Positions 23,547-31,907 of a stretch of 33,791 bases of DNA are shown piece after piece. Location of the stretch: assembly GCA_028286805.1 (NCBI GenBank), contig JAQBQW010000028.1, positions 1 through 33,791 on the forward strand, given 5' to 3'. Each line of letters opens with the position of its first letter. The stretch's first letter is position 1. The stretch comes from Parcubacteria group bacterium (GTDB taxonomy: Bacteria > Patescibacteriota > Minisyncoccia > Phycocordibacterales > Zambryskibacteraceae). The translations under genes were made by a program, and so were the position numbers. The notes beneath the pieces were generated by a model, which was not told where the DNA came from, did not search any database, and saw only the letters and a program-made list of their open reading frames with translations.

Positions 23547-24247
23547 TTTGTTTCCGATAATTAAATAAAATAATCGCCATCCAGACGATTACTATTCCGT
23601 ATGCAATAAATGAACCGGTGCTTGTTAAAGAGCCCGTTCCCCCGCCTGCAACCACTAACGCTTTATCTCCGGAAATATATACCAGGATTCCCACCACGCT
23701 GTTCCAAAAAATTGAAGCTAAAACTGAATACGTAAAAAATGTTTTAAACGGCAACTGAATAATGCCTGCGGCAGTATCCGTTAGTGCGGCAAAGCTTGGA
23801 GACCAGTAACTGAGGACAATTGCTATTGGTCCCCTTTTCTGCAATCTCTCCCGGGCCCCCCTCGACGGCATTTGTCATCCCAAACTTAACCAGAAGGCGA
23901 TACCAGCCGTGCTTGCCCAGGAAATAATTCACCCCATGGCTAATAATTAAAGCCACCGTTGCTACGGTAATGACCAGCACTGCTTCATATGGGGTGTCCG
24001 AAGCAATCACTCCTATAAAGATAACGAACACGCCTGGGAAATAGTTCCCTATAAGAAGCATTCCCTCGAGGAGAGCACTGAAAAAGAGTACGGGCAGTCC
24101 GTATGTGTCGAATATCCCCTTGATCATGGGGGTAAGCTCCTCAATGGGAGGCAAATGAAATATCCTCCATCCTATGGATAGAGACAGGTACAGAGCGAGG
24201 CAGAGCAATGGAGCCGAGAACAACTTTAAATAGTGTTTAATTTTCAT
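23503..24247 (-). pseudogene. DedA-family membrane protein, reading frame broken by one extra base
   Basis: Two frames join into one protein. Frame one (from the ATG at 24247) encodes the N-terminal half: hydrophobic start, FFSALLEGMLLIGNYFPG and HGVNYFLGKHGWY, typical of DedA. It fails after GMTNAVE. Frame two continues with ARERLQKRGPIAIVLSYWSPSFAALTDTAAG and further helices to a stop at 23503. The switch is at a run of six G (plus-strand C, 23856-23861). Removing one G joins VEG to ARERL and gives a normal protein of about 247 residues. DedA proteins are lipid scramblase/flippase-like and affect envelope stability. This could be a real mutation, a slippage-prone site or a homopolymer sequencing error. 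It starts 1 base after the 2H phosphoesterase stop, so the two are co-transcribed. Confidence 0.85.
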
Positions 24248-24248
24248 A

Positions 24249-24788
24249 TTAAAACTTTAGAGGAATATCGATGAGTTTCTGATACGGTTCATCATTCTCT
24301 TTTTGATACACCCGAACGCTGTCTACCTGAAACGAAGGGATGGTATAAAATTCAAACTCCGCTTTCTTTTTCATTTCCTTCAATTCTTCGAGAGACATTC
24401 CTCCCCAGGTGGTTTCGCCGAGGGTGAGATGGGGATGGTATAGAGATCCTTCATAGAATTTCTTTTGTTCTTCTAAATCTAGATTCAAAAGAGTGACAAG
24501 CTTCATGTGAAGGTCTATGAGACCTTGGGAGAATTCCGGATTCAAGAACAGCACCCGATCTTCGAATCCATCCAAGCCGCTTAGTTTAATAGAGAATCTT
24601 GGATGGTTTCCTATTATGGTCATAACCTTGGCGAGCCAGGATTTGTCTTCGGTCAGACCATTTGGAGCTTTTAGGGTGATATGCGGCTCCGTGAAATACG
24701 GGACTTTGTTTGAAGGAAAGCTCTTTTGGAACCCTGCAATTCGTTCCTTGGTGGAGAGAGGAGGGACGATGCCGATGAAGAATTTCAT
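24249..24788 (-). CDS. 2'-5' RNA ligase family protein (2H phosphoesterase superfamily)
   Basis: 179 residues with the two HxT motifs that define the superfamily: PHITLKAP (near 35-42) and HPHLTLGET (near 118-126), about 82 residues apart. The N-terminal FFIGIVPP strand is typical of the ThpR/LigT type. The family includes RNA 2',3'-cyclic phosphodiesterases, and the RNA ligase name is historical, so cyclic phosphate opening is the likelier activity. It lies directly upstream of dedA with a 1-base gap and has its own extended -10 candidate behind the terminator of the preceding gene. Confidence 0.88.
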   Translation of the reverse strand: MKFFIGIVPPLSTKERIAGFQKSFPSNKVPYFTEPHITLKAPNGLTEDKSWLAKVMTIIGNHPRFSIKLSGLDGFEDRVLFLNPEFSQGLIDLHMKLVTLLNLDLEEQKKFYEGSLYHPHLTLGETTWGGMSLEELKEMKKKAEFEFYTIPSFQVDSVRVYQKENDEPYQKLIDIPLKF

Positions 24789-24797
24789 TGCATAAAC

Positions 24798-24806
24798 ATA
24801 CTAGCA
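24798..24806 (-). promoter_or_regulatory. Extended -10 candidate for the 2H phosphoesterase-dedA unit
   Basis: On the minus strand TGC-TAGTAT ends 9 bases before the ATG at 24788. It lies just after the terminator at 24815-24842, as expected for an independent promoter. No clear -35 was seen. Confidence 0.4.
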
Positions 24807-24814
24807 CTATCTTT

Positions 24815-24842
24815 TAAGAAAAAAGAACGTCGAGACGTTCTT
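24815..24842 (-). terminator. Intrinsic terminator of the small gene at 24844
   Basis: On the minus strand AAGAACGT-CTCG-ACGTTCTT forms an 8-9 base-pair stem followed by TTTTCTT. It begins immediately after the stop codon at 24844. Confidence 0.85.
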
Positions 24843-24843
24843 G

Positions 24844-25197
24844 CTATCTGCTACCCGGAGCCGGAAGGCCTTTCAATCGGGCGTATTCGAGATCGACCAT
24901 ATACACGTCTTTCAAACTTCCGTCCACACATTCGGCTGTACGCGGAGACAACTTGTATGTTAAAACCCGGACGCTGCAACGATGATTCCAGTCCGGATGC
25001 CAACACACCGTTATTTCTCCAGTGAAAGTCGCGTCTCCTTCCTTTGCTTTCGCCCGGAACTTTAGATCTCCACCCCATTCTTTTCCAAGCTCGACCGAGG
25101 ATTCATCGAGAGAAGTCTTTGGAAGGATGGCGTTGACACCGACGGCAAATGCCTTGCGGATGGTTTGGTAATGCCATTCGGATACAAGTTCTGACAT
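24844..25197 (-). CDS. Small protein of unknown function (117 residues)
   Basis: I do not recognise a family. The frame opens at 25248, but the ATG at 25197 is chosen because CGGAG lies 5 bases upstream. The protein (MSELVSEWHYQTIRKAF and on) has no signal peptide or membrane segment, so it is probably cytoplasmic. It looks like a mixed helix-strand fold: a helical N-terminus, then strands around DLKFRAKAKEGDATFTGEITVCW and RCSVRVLTYKLS. Three Cys are spaced far apart (CWHPDWNHRC and later AEC), so zinc binding is not obvious. The gene follows tRNA-Ser on the same strand and ends in its own terminator. A weak TTGAAG / TATCGT promoter pair (18-base spacer) lies between the tRNA and the gene. 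Confidence 0.7.
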   Translation of the reverse strand: MSELVSEWHYQTIRKAFAVGVNAILPKTSLDESSVELGKEWGGDLKFRAKAKEGDATFTGEITVCWHPDWNHRCSVRVLTYKLSPRTAECVDGSLKDVYMVDLEYARLKGLPAPGSR

Positions 25198-25271
25198 GTT
25201 AACTCCGCTCGAGAGAGTTCGTGCTTCTATTCTTACGATACCATACACCCACTTAAGCCTTCAAATATTTG

Positions 25272-25358
25272 CGGAGGCGGAGAGATTTGAACTCTCGAGG
25301 CCCTTTCGAGCCTGCCACCTTTCCAAGGTGGTGGAATAAACCACTATCCGACGCCTCC
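25272..25358 (-). tRNA. tRNA-Ser (anticodon GGA)
   Basis: 87 bases read on the minus strand. The acceptor stem GGAGGCG pairs with CGCCTCC, followed by discriminator G. The anticodon arm is CCACC-TTGGAAA-GGTGG with anticodon GGA (codons UCC/UCU). A long variable arm (GGCTCGAAAGGGCC region) is diagnostic of tRNA-Ser. The T arm is GAGAG-TTCAAAT-CTCTC. The CCA end is not encoded. Confidence 0.97.
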
Positions 25359-25391
25359 AGTGCTACAGAGAGTAGCAGATTTTAAGTGGAG

Positions 25392-26249
25392 CTACCACTT
25401 CCCACTCGCTCCCCCTCCTCCAGACATTCCTCCGCCAAATCCTCCGAATCCTCCACCTCCCCCAAACCCTCTTCCCCCTCCCATAAAGAAAGGCGGGAAC
25501 GGACCCTTTCCGTTTCCTCCGTGCCTCGACACAAGGAAATCAAAGAGGAGTCCGAGAGGAATTAATATAATGAGAGAAATGATTCCAATGGTTACTCCAA
25601 GGAAGATAAAGAGTGCAATGCCGACAACTCCTCCAATCACTCCTCCCAGCCACCATGATTTAGATCGTCCTAAATAACTTCCCAGTACAACAAGGAAGAA
25701 TATAAAAGGATACATTAACCGGCCAAGGAAAGAATAATCTCTTGTTTGGGGAGCTGTATATTCCGCGACAGGAAATTCTTTCGCAGCATCCTTTTCTAAC
25801 CGCTGCACTGCTCCAACCACTCCGGAATCATAATCTCCCGCTTGAAAAGCGGGAACAATCACTTCAGAGATAATATGCGCGCTTTCAATATCGGTAATGG
25901 CAGGTTCGAGTCCGTATCCAACTTCAATGCGCACTTCTTTTTCATTGGGAGCAATCAAAAGAAGCACTCCGTTGTCTTTCTTCTCTGTTCCGATTCCCCA
26001 TTCCTTGAATAGCTTCACCGCATACGTCTCGATGGTTTCTCCAGTAATGTCTGGAACGGTGGCAACGCTGATTTCGCTGGTTGTTTGTGCAGCAAAGGTG
26101 GTCAGTTCCGTGTTCAGAAACGTCACGGTCTCTGGTTTCAAGATACCGGCGAAATCATTCACGTATCCAGTTGGCTTGCCTGGAGAGGTATAGGCAAACA
26201 GCGCGAGAGGAAAAAGAAAGACGATAAGAGAAGCGCCAATCTTTTTCAT
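25392..26249 (-). CDS. TPM-domain membrane protein with glycine-rich tail (YgcG/Psb32 type)
   Basis: 285 residues. A signal peptide (MKKIGASLIVFLFPLALFAY) leads to the extracytoplasmic TPM domain (about 25-155). Its hallmarks are YVNDFAGILKPE, SEISVATVPDITGE, NGVLLLIAPNEKEVRIEVGYGLE and AFQAGDYDSGVVGAVQRL. Hydrophobic segments at about 180-235 anchor it. The C-terminus is a long glycine-rich tail (GGGRGFGGGGGFGGFGGG) ending in SGKW. TPM domains are linked to thylakoid repair and acid phosphatase activity in plants; the bacterial role is unclear. It follows lemA by 4 bases, a pairing seen in many bacteria, so the two probably work together at the membrane. A hairpin of AAGTGG and CCACTT overlaps the stop codon but lacks a T tract. 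Confidence 0.92.
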   Translation of the reverse strand: MKKIGASLIVFLFPLALFAYTSPGKPTGYVNDFAGILKPETVTFLNTELTTFAAQTTSEISVATVPDITGETIETYAVKLFKEWGIGTEKKDNGVLLLIAPNEKEVRIEVGYGLEPAITDIESAHIISEVIVPAFQAGDYDSGVVGAVQRLEKDAAKEFPVAEYTAPQTRDYSFLGRLMYPFIFFLVVLGSYLGRSKSWWLGGVIGGVVGIALFIFLGVTIGIISLIILIPLGLLFDFLVSRHGGNGKGPFPPFFMGGGRGFGGGGGFGGFGGGMSGGGGASGKW

Positions 26250-26253
26250 AAGA

Positions 26254-26811
26254 TTATTCGAAGTTTACCGCAGGAGCTGTAGCTGCAGCTGCATCTGATT
26301 TGAAGTATGAACGGGTGTGGAATCCAAACATGCCTGCAATGAGATTGGCTGGGAAACGAGCGATGGTGGCATTGTAGTCTCCAATAATTTCATTGAATCT
26401 GTTTCGTTCAACGCTGATGCGATTCTCTGAACCCTCGAGAGAGGTGCTGAAATCACGAACAACAGCAGAGGAGGCTAAGGTTGGATAATTTTCTGTAATG
26501 ACGAGGAGTCTTCCGAGAGAAGATTCAAGGTTCGAAGCAGCGGCTGCTTTAGCGTCTGGAGTGGCTGCACCTGCATATTGGGTACGAGCTTGAGCGATTT
26601 CGCTGTAGATTTTATTTTCCTGGCTGTAGAATCCCTTAACGGTATTAACGAGGTTTGGGATCAAATCAAAGCGTCTCTGGTATACGGTTTCAACCTGTGC
26701 CCATTGAACATCTGCTGCTGTGGATTTGGTCACAACAGTGTTGTATGAAGAGTAAACCCAGATTCCCAAGAGAACGATGATACCGAGTGCAATAAGTAAT
26801 CCTTTTTTCAT
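26254..26811 (-). CDS. lemA: LemA family membrane protein
   Basis: 185 residues. One N-terminal membrane helix (LLIALGIIVLLGIWVYSSY, about 4-22) is followed by YNTVVTKSTAADVQWAQVE. The conserved RRFDLIPNLVNTVKG and LVITENYPTLASS segments of the LemA helical bundle come next, then the ending FNEIIGDYNATIARFP. LemA proteins are widespread, and their biochemical role is unknown. It is the first gene of the lemA-TPM pair, transcribed from a good promoter at 26832-26860. Confidence 0.95.
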   Translation of the reverse strand: MKKGLLIALGIIVLLGIWVYSSYNTVVTKSTAADVQWAQVETVYQRRFDLIPNLVNTVKGFYSQENKIYSEIAQARTQYAGAATPDAKAAAASNLESSLGRLLVITENYPTLASSAVVRDFSTSLEGSENRISVERNRFNEIIGDYNATIARFPANLIAGMFGFHTRSYFKSDAAAATAPAVNFE

Positions 26812-26831
26812 ATGTGTATTTAGTTAATGAA

Positions 26832-26860
26832 ATAATAGTATCACAATTGACACGTTTCAA
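26832..26860 (-). promoter_or_regulatory. Sigma-70-type promoter of lemA
   Basis: On the minus strand TTGAAA (26855-26860), a 17-base spacer and TATTAT (26832-26837) form a good promoter, with a leader of about 13 bases before the ATG at 26811. On the plus strand TTGACA (26847-26852) overlaps it and could be the -35 for the divergent gene at 26906, though its -10 (TAGTTT near 26870) is weak. Confidence 0.7.
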
Positions 26861-26905
26861 TAAGAGGAGTAGTTTCAATCTTAGACCCTATTCTGGAGCT
26901 GCCGA

Positions 26906-27235
26906 ATGAAAGTTGGAGACAGCGTTCAAGTAGCTCTTATTCCGAATCCACGTGTCCCCAAACAGTGGATGCGGGAAAAAAGCGAAAATGGCCACCTCAT
27001 CTACAGGGTGGTCGTTGGAAACAGATCCAGATACAAACCAACTCAGTCTGGAGAGGTGTGGAGGGGAAAGATTACTCAAGTGTTTCATCCAACCGCCGAA
27101 AGAACGTACACCCTCGTCTTCATCAGGCTGATCGAAAAAATTCGAGATCCCGTTCCGCCTCCGGTCGTTACGATCCATACACCTGAACACCGTCGTCGTG
27201 CCGAGGCATCCGGATTTCGAAACAGTCGCAGCTAA
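26906..27235 (+). CDS. Small protein of unknown function (109 residues)
   Basis: No family is recognised with confidence. The start ATG has GGAG 7 bases upstream. Residues about 1-82 are strand-rich (VGDSVQVALIPNP, LIYRVVVGNRSRY, GEVWRGKITQVF, RTYTLVFIRLIEKI), which suggests a small beta-barrel of the OB/SH3 kind. The tail is proline-rich then basic (DPVPPPVVTIHTPEHRRRAEASG). Such a layout would suit nucleic-acid or ribosome binding, but that is only a guess. There is no signal peptide. The gene is divergent from lemA, convergent with groEL, and ends in its own strong terminator. Confidence 0.7.
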   Translation: MKVGDSVQVALIPNPRVPKQWMREKSENGHLIYRVVVGNRSRYKPTQSGEVWRGKITQVFHPTAERTYTLVFIRLIEKIRDPVPPPVVTIHTPEHRRRAEASGFRNSRS

Positions 27236-27239
27236 TCAT

Positions 27240-27273
27240 TCCGTTCCGGAACTTCTCGGAGCGGATTTTTCTT

Positions 27274-27275
<2 letters not shown>
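27240..27275 (+). terminator. Intrinsic terminator of the small gene at 26906
   Basis: TCCGTTCCG and CGGAGCGGA form a 9-base-pair stem with one G-U pair and an 8-base loop, followed by TTTTTCTTTT. It starts 5 bases after the stop. Its T tract runs into the convergent groEL stop codon (27274-27276). Read on the minus strand it lacks a T tract, so it probably does not end groESL. Confidence 0.88.
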
Positions 27276-29270
<1,995 letters not shown>

Positions 29271-29291
29271 AGTGATTGGTTAAGTGGCCGG

Positions 29292-29319
29292 ATTATAGCA
29301 GGAAAATGGGTTGATTCAA
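29292..29319 (-). promoter_or_regulatory. groESL promoter
   Basis: On the minus strand TTGAAT (29314-29319), a 16-base spacer and a perfect TATAAT (29292-29297) preceded by TGC (extended -10) lie 21 bases before the groES ATG. No CIRCE repeat or heat-shock sigma pattern was seen. Confidence 0.8.
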
Positions 29320-29335
29320 ACGAGGGTTTTTATTA

Positions 29336-29364
29336 TTGACTTTTATATATAATCATGCTATTAT
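29336..29364 (+). promoter_or_regulatory. Strong promoter of the small gene at 29470
   Basis: TTGACT (29336-29341), an exact 17-base spacer and TATTAT (29359-29364) preceded by TGC, so both a -35 and an extended -10 are present. It is one of the best promoters in the window. The predicted start near 29371 gives a leader of about 99 bases. Confidence 0.85.
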
Positions 29365-29370
29365 TTAATC

Positions 29371-29469
29371 AGTTAATTCCCTGTCCGTACAGGATAGGTG
29401 GTCTCAAGAAATCGAGACATCGGCTGTTCCGTGCCAAACGGAAAAGATCATTCAAACAAGGAGGATACA
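29371..29469 (+). promoter_or_regulatory. Structured 5' leader with three consecutive hairpins
   Basis: Three small stem-loops follow each other: CCTGT/ACAGG (29380-29393), GTCTC/GAGAC (29401-29418) and TTCCGT/ACGGAA (29427-29443). An unpaired A-rich stretch and the Shine-Dalgarno AAGGAGG (29458-29464) come next. I cannot match it to a known riboswitch class. It could stabilise the mRNA or control translation. Confidence 0.5.
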
Positions 29470-29808
29470 GTGCCCACGCCCGAACAACACAACGTCATTG
29501 CAGGACCAACGAAAGAGCAGTTGAAGTCGGCTCTCTTCGAAGGAATCAACGGCGAATTGGGCCCCGGTGGACAAAACAGCGTCAAATTCACTCTCGGCGG
29601 GAAACGGGAAATCGTATTGCCCGTGAGGATCGAAAGCGTCTCACGCGAAGATGGTTCAGCCGAGAGTTGGCTCTACGAAGGATACGTTCCGTCCAACGAG
29701 TCAACTGCGCGATTCGGAGAACGCCAGCTACAAGCCGGCCGAGTCCAAGGGTACTACAGCACCAAGACCGGGACGGGTGACATGACCCTCACCTTTTCCT
29801 CCTTCTAA
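29470..29808 (+). CDS. Small protein of unknown function, strongly expressed by its signals (112 residues)
   Basis: No family is recognised. The frame extends upstream to 29398, but the GTG at 29470 is chosen: AAGGAGG lies 5 bases before it and the upstream bases form the hairpin leader. The product (VPTPEQHNVIAGPTKEQL and on) has a short helical N-terminus, then a beta-rich part (NSVKFTLGGKREIVLPVRIESVS, SWLYEGYVPS, GRVQGYYSTKTGTGDMTLTFSSF). It has no Cys, no signal peptide and no membrane segment. It stands alone between the groESL and secG promoters with its own strong promoter and terminator, the layout of an abundant monocistronic protein. Confidence 0.8.
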   Translation: MPTPEQHNVIAGPTKEQLKSALFEGINGELGPGGQNSVKFTLGGKREIVLPVRIESVSREDGSAESWLYEGYVPSNESTARFGERQLQAGRVQGYYSTKTGTGDMTLTFSSF

Positions 29809-29814
29809 CAATCC

Positions 29815-29849
29815 AGGGCGACACGCAGCAATGCAGCGTGTCGCCCTTT
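29815..29849 (+). terminator. Terminator hairpin of the small gene at 29470
   Basis: A perfect 12-base-pair stem (AGGGCGACACGC and GCGTGTCGCCCT, 29815-29826 and 29836-29847) with a 9-base loop, followed by only a short T tract. The stem is very stable, so it may also protect the 3' end of the mRNA. Confidence 0.8.
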
Positions 29850-29853
29850 CACA

Positions 29854-29881
29854 TTGCTCAAAACATGTATTTTGATATACT
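29854..29881 (+). promoter_or_regulatory. Promoter of secG and the solute-binding protein gene
   Basis: TTGCTC (29854-29859), a 16-base spacer and TATACT (29876-29881) preceded by TGA (extended -10). The predicted start near 29888 lies downstream of the earlier in-frame ATG codons, which supports the secG start at 29898. Confidence 0.65.
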
Positions 29882-29897
29882 ATCCAAGTTACCTTTT

Positions 29898-30125
29898 ATG
29901 GCCCACATACTTCCATACATTCAGGTTGTTTTGGCACTCCTTCTTATAGGAAGCGTGCTTATGCAGCGTTCTGAAGCAGGGCTCGGCAGCGCTTTCGGCG
30001 GAGACGGCATGTCTTCCCAGCGCTATACGCGCCGCGGATTCGAAAAGACTCTCTTCACAGGCACCATTGTTATTGCAGTACTTTTTGCTGTAGCAACATT
30101 CGCCAGTCTCTTCTTGGGTCGTTAA
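29898..30125 (+). CDS. secG: Preprotein translocase subunit SecG
   Basis: 75 residues with two membrane helices: HILPYIQVVLALLLIGSVLM (about 3-22) and a second at about 51-71 (TLFTGTIVIAVLFAVATFASL). Between them is the SecG cytoplasmic loop QRSEAGLGSAFGGDG, highly typical of the family. SecG assists SecYE in protein export, which fits a genome with several giant secreted proteins. The frame opens at 29838, but the ATG at 29898 gives the family-length protein and lies after the predicted transcription start. The solute-binding protein gene follows after 3 bases. Confidence 0.93.
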   Translation: MAHILPYIQVVLALLLIGSVLMQRSEAGLGSAFGGDGMSSQRYTRRGFEKTLFTGTIVIAVLFAVATFASLFLGR

Positions 30126-30128
30126 TAC

Positions 30129-31883
30129 ATGACTTACTCATCTCTCCGAGCGCTTTTCGTGAAGCGTTTCGACATTCCTAAAGAGCCGTATCTACGGAAA
30201 GCCATCCGTTCCTTCACTATTGCTGAAAAAGCGGTATTTTATTTTTTCATAGCCGTTTTCGTTATTTCTGGCATCGCTCTTATCTGGAGGGTAAGCAATG
30301 CATTTCTTGTAGATGTGCCGATTCGGGGAGGAAGTTTAGTGGAAGGCGTGGTGGGAAACCCGCGATTCATTAATCCCGTTCTCGCCATTACCGATGCGGA
30401 CAAAAATCTTACAAATCTCGTCTATTCAGGATTGGTAAAACTAACATCCGATTTAAAAACTGAAAATGATTTAGCTGACAGCATTGCAGTCTCTGACGAC
30501 GGACTGATCTATACCGTCCACATTCGCACCAATGCCGTCTTTCATGACAACACTCCGGTCACAGCAGACGATGTGGTCTTCACCATTCAAAAAATTCAGA
30601 ATGTGGCATTAAAGAGCCCTCTCTTTAATGATTGGAGCGGGGTAACGATAAAAAAAGTGGATGATTCAACCATTTCTTTAACCCTGAAAAAACCCTACGC
30701 CCCTTTTATCAACAACCTCACCGTTGGTATTTTGCCAAAAGCCATATGGAAAAACGTTTCGGATGATGAATTTTCTTTCAGCCAATTCAATACCCTTCCA
30801 ATCGGTTCCGGTCCGTATCAGGTGGCAACGGTTGAAAGAGATTCCGGCGGTATTCCGAATTATTACGACTTGACCCCATTCGACAGGCATCTCGGAGGCG
30901 CTCCGTACATCGAAGATTTCATATTCAGATTTTATTCGAGCCAGAACGACCTTCTGAACGCATACGACAACGGCGAGGTGGAGAGCATGGCGGGCATTTC
31001 TCCCGAACAAGCGGTCGCTCTGCAGAAAAACGGAGACCGCGTGGTAACCGCGCCTCTCTCCAGAGTGTTCGGTGTATTTTTTAATCAAAACAAAAACAAA
31101 GCGCTCTTGAATGGCGCGGTGCGCGAAGCATTGGATCTTTCGGCTCCCAAAGACCAGATAGTCAATACCATTTTTAAAGGATACGCTTCAGCTATTGATG
31201 GCCCGCTTCCTCCAGGAGTCTTCCCTTGGTCTGGAAACCGTTCCACCACCACTCCACAGGAAATCAAAACACAGAGAGCGGTAGACCTTTTAAAGAAAGA
31301 CGGCTGGATAAAAAACTCCGCAGGATACTTGGAAAAAAAGACCAAGGATGCTACAATTCCTTTATCGTTTTCGATCTCTACTGGTGATGCTCCGGAACTC
31401 AAAGCCGTCGCGGATATGCTTGCAACTGCTTGGGGTGCTATCGGAGTAAAGGTGGATGTACTCGTATTTGAACCGGGAGATTTGAATCAAAACGTAATTA
31501 GACCGAGAACATTTGAAGCATTGTTGTTTGGAGAAGTGGTTGGGCAGGATCTGGATGTCTATCCGTTCTGGCATTCTTCCGAAAGGAACGATCCGGGATT
31601 GAATATCGCGCTGTATGTGAACTCGCGGGTAGATAAACTTCTTGAAAATGCGCGCATTACCCAAGACGCAGCAGAGAGAGAAGAAGACTACAGAGAGTTT
31701 GATCAGGAAATACGTGCGGACCATCCTGCAGTATTCTTGTACGCTCCGAGCTTCCTCTATGCCCTGCCTTCAAAAGTTCAGAACGCAAGTTTCGGCAGCC
31801 TCTCTACACCGCAAGAACGATTTGAAAGCATTGCCAAGTGGTATATCGAAACAAACAAAGTGTGGACAATCTTCGTGAAATAA
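30129..31883 (+). CDS. Membrane-anchored family 5 extracellular solute-binding protein (OppA/DppA type)
   Basis: 584 residues. Unlike typical lipoprotein binding proteins it has no lipobox Cys. A cytoplasmic basic stretch of about 33 residues precedes one membrane helix (AVFYFFIAVFVISGIALIW, about 35-53), so it should face outwards on an anchor. The rest matches SBP family 5: EGVVGNPRFINPVLAITDADKNLTNLVYSGLVKL, DDGLIYTVHIRTNAVFHDNTPVTADDVVFTI, the PIGSGPYQV segment and VREALDLSAPKDQIV. These proteins bind peptides or other solutes for ABC importers. No permease or ATPase genes are adjacent, so it is an orphan here; partners may lie elsewhere. It is coupled to secG with a 3-base gap. Confidence 0.9.
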   Translation: MTYSSLRALFVKRFDIPKEPYLRKAIRSFTIAEKAVFYFFIAVFVISGIALIWRVSNAFLVDVPIRGGSLVEGVVGNPRFINPVLAITDADKNLTNLVYSGLVKLTSDLKTENDLADSIAVSDDGLIYTVHIRTNAVFHDNTPVTADDVVFTIQKIQNVALKSPLFNDWSGVTIKKVDDSTISLTLKKPYAPFINNLTVGILPKAIWKNVSDDEFSFSQFNTLPIGSGPYQVATVERDSGGIPNYYDLTPFDRHLGGAPYIEDFIFRFYSSQNDLLNAYDNGEVESMAGISPEQAVALQKNGDRVVTAPLSRVFGVFFNQNKNKALLNGAVREALDLSAPKDQIVNTIFKGYASAIDGPLPPGVFPWSGNRSTTTPQEIKTQRAVDLLKKDGWIKNSAGYLEKKTKDATIPLSFSISTGDAPELKAVADMLATAWGAIGVKVDVLVFEPGDLNQNVIRPRTFEALLFGEVVGQDLDVYPFWHSSERNDPGLNIALYVNSRVDKLLENARITQDAAEREEDYREFDQEIRADHPAVFLYAPSFLYALPSKVQNASFGSLSTPQERFESIAKWYIETNKVWTIFVK

Positions 31884-31907
31884 AATTATTACTATTACTC
31901 ACTCCCC

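Noticed and set aside
25360-25677. Proline-rich plus-strand frame (PPPPDIPPPNPPNPPPP-like)
   Set aside because: It is the antisense of the glycine-rich tail of the TPM protein; Gly codons read backwards give Pro.
29271-29335. CIRCE element expected upstream of groESL
   Set aside because: No TTAGCACTC/GAGTGCTAA pair or close variant is present in the interval, so HrcA control was not called.
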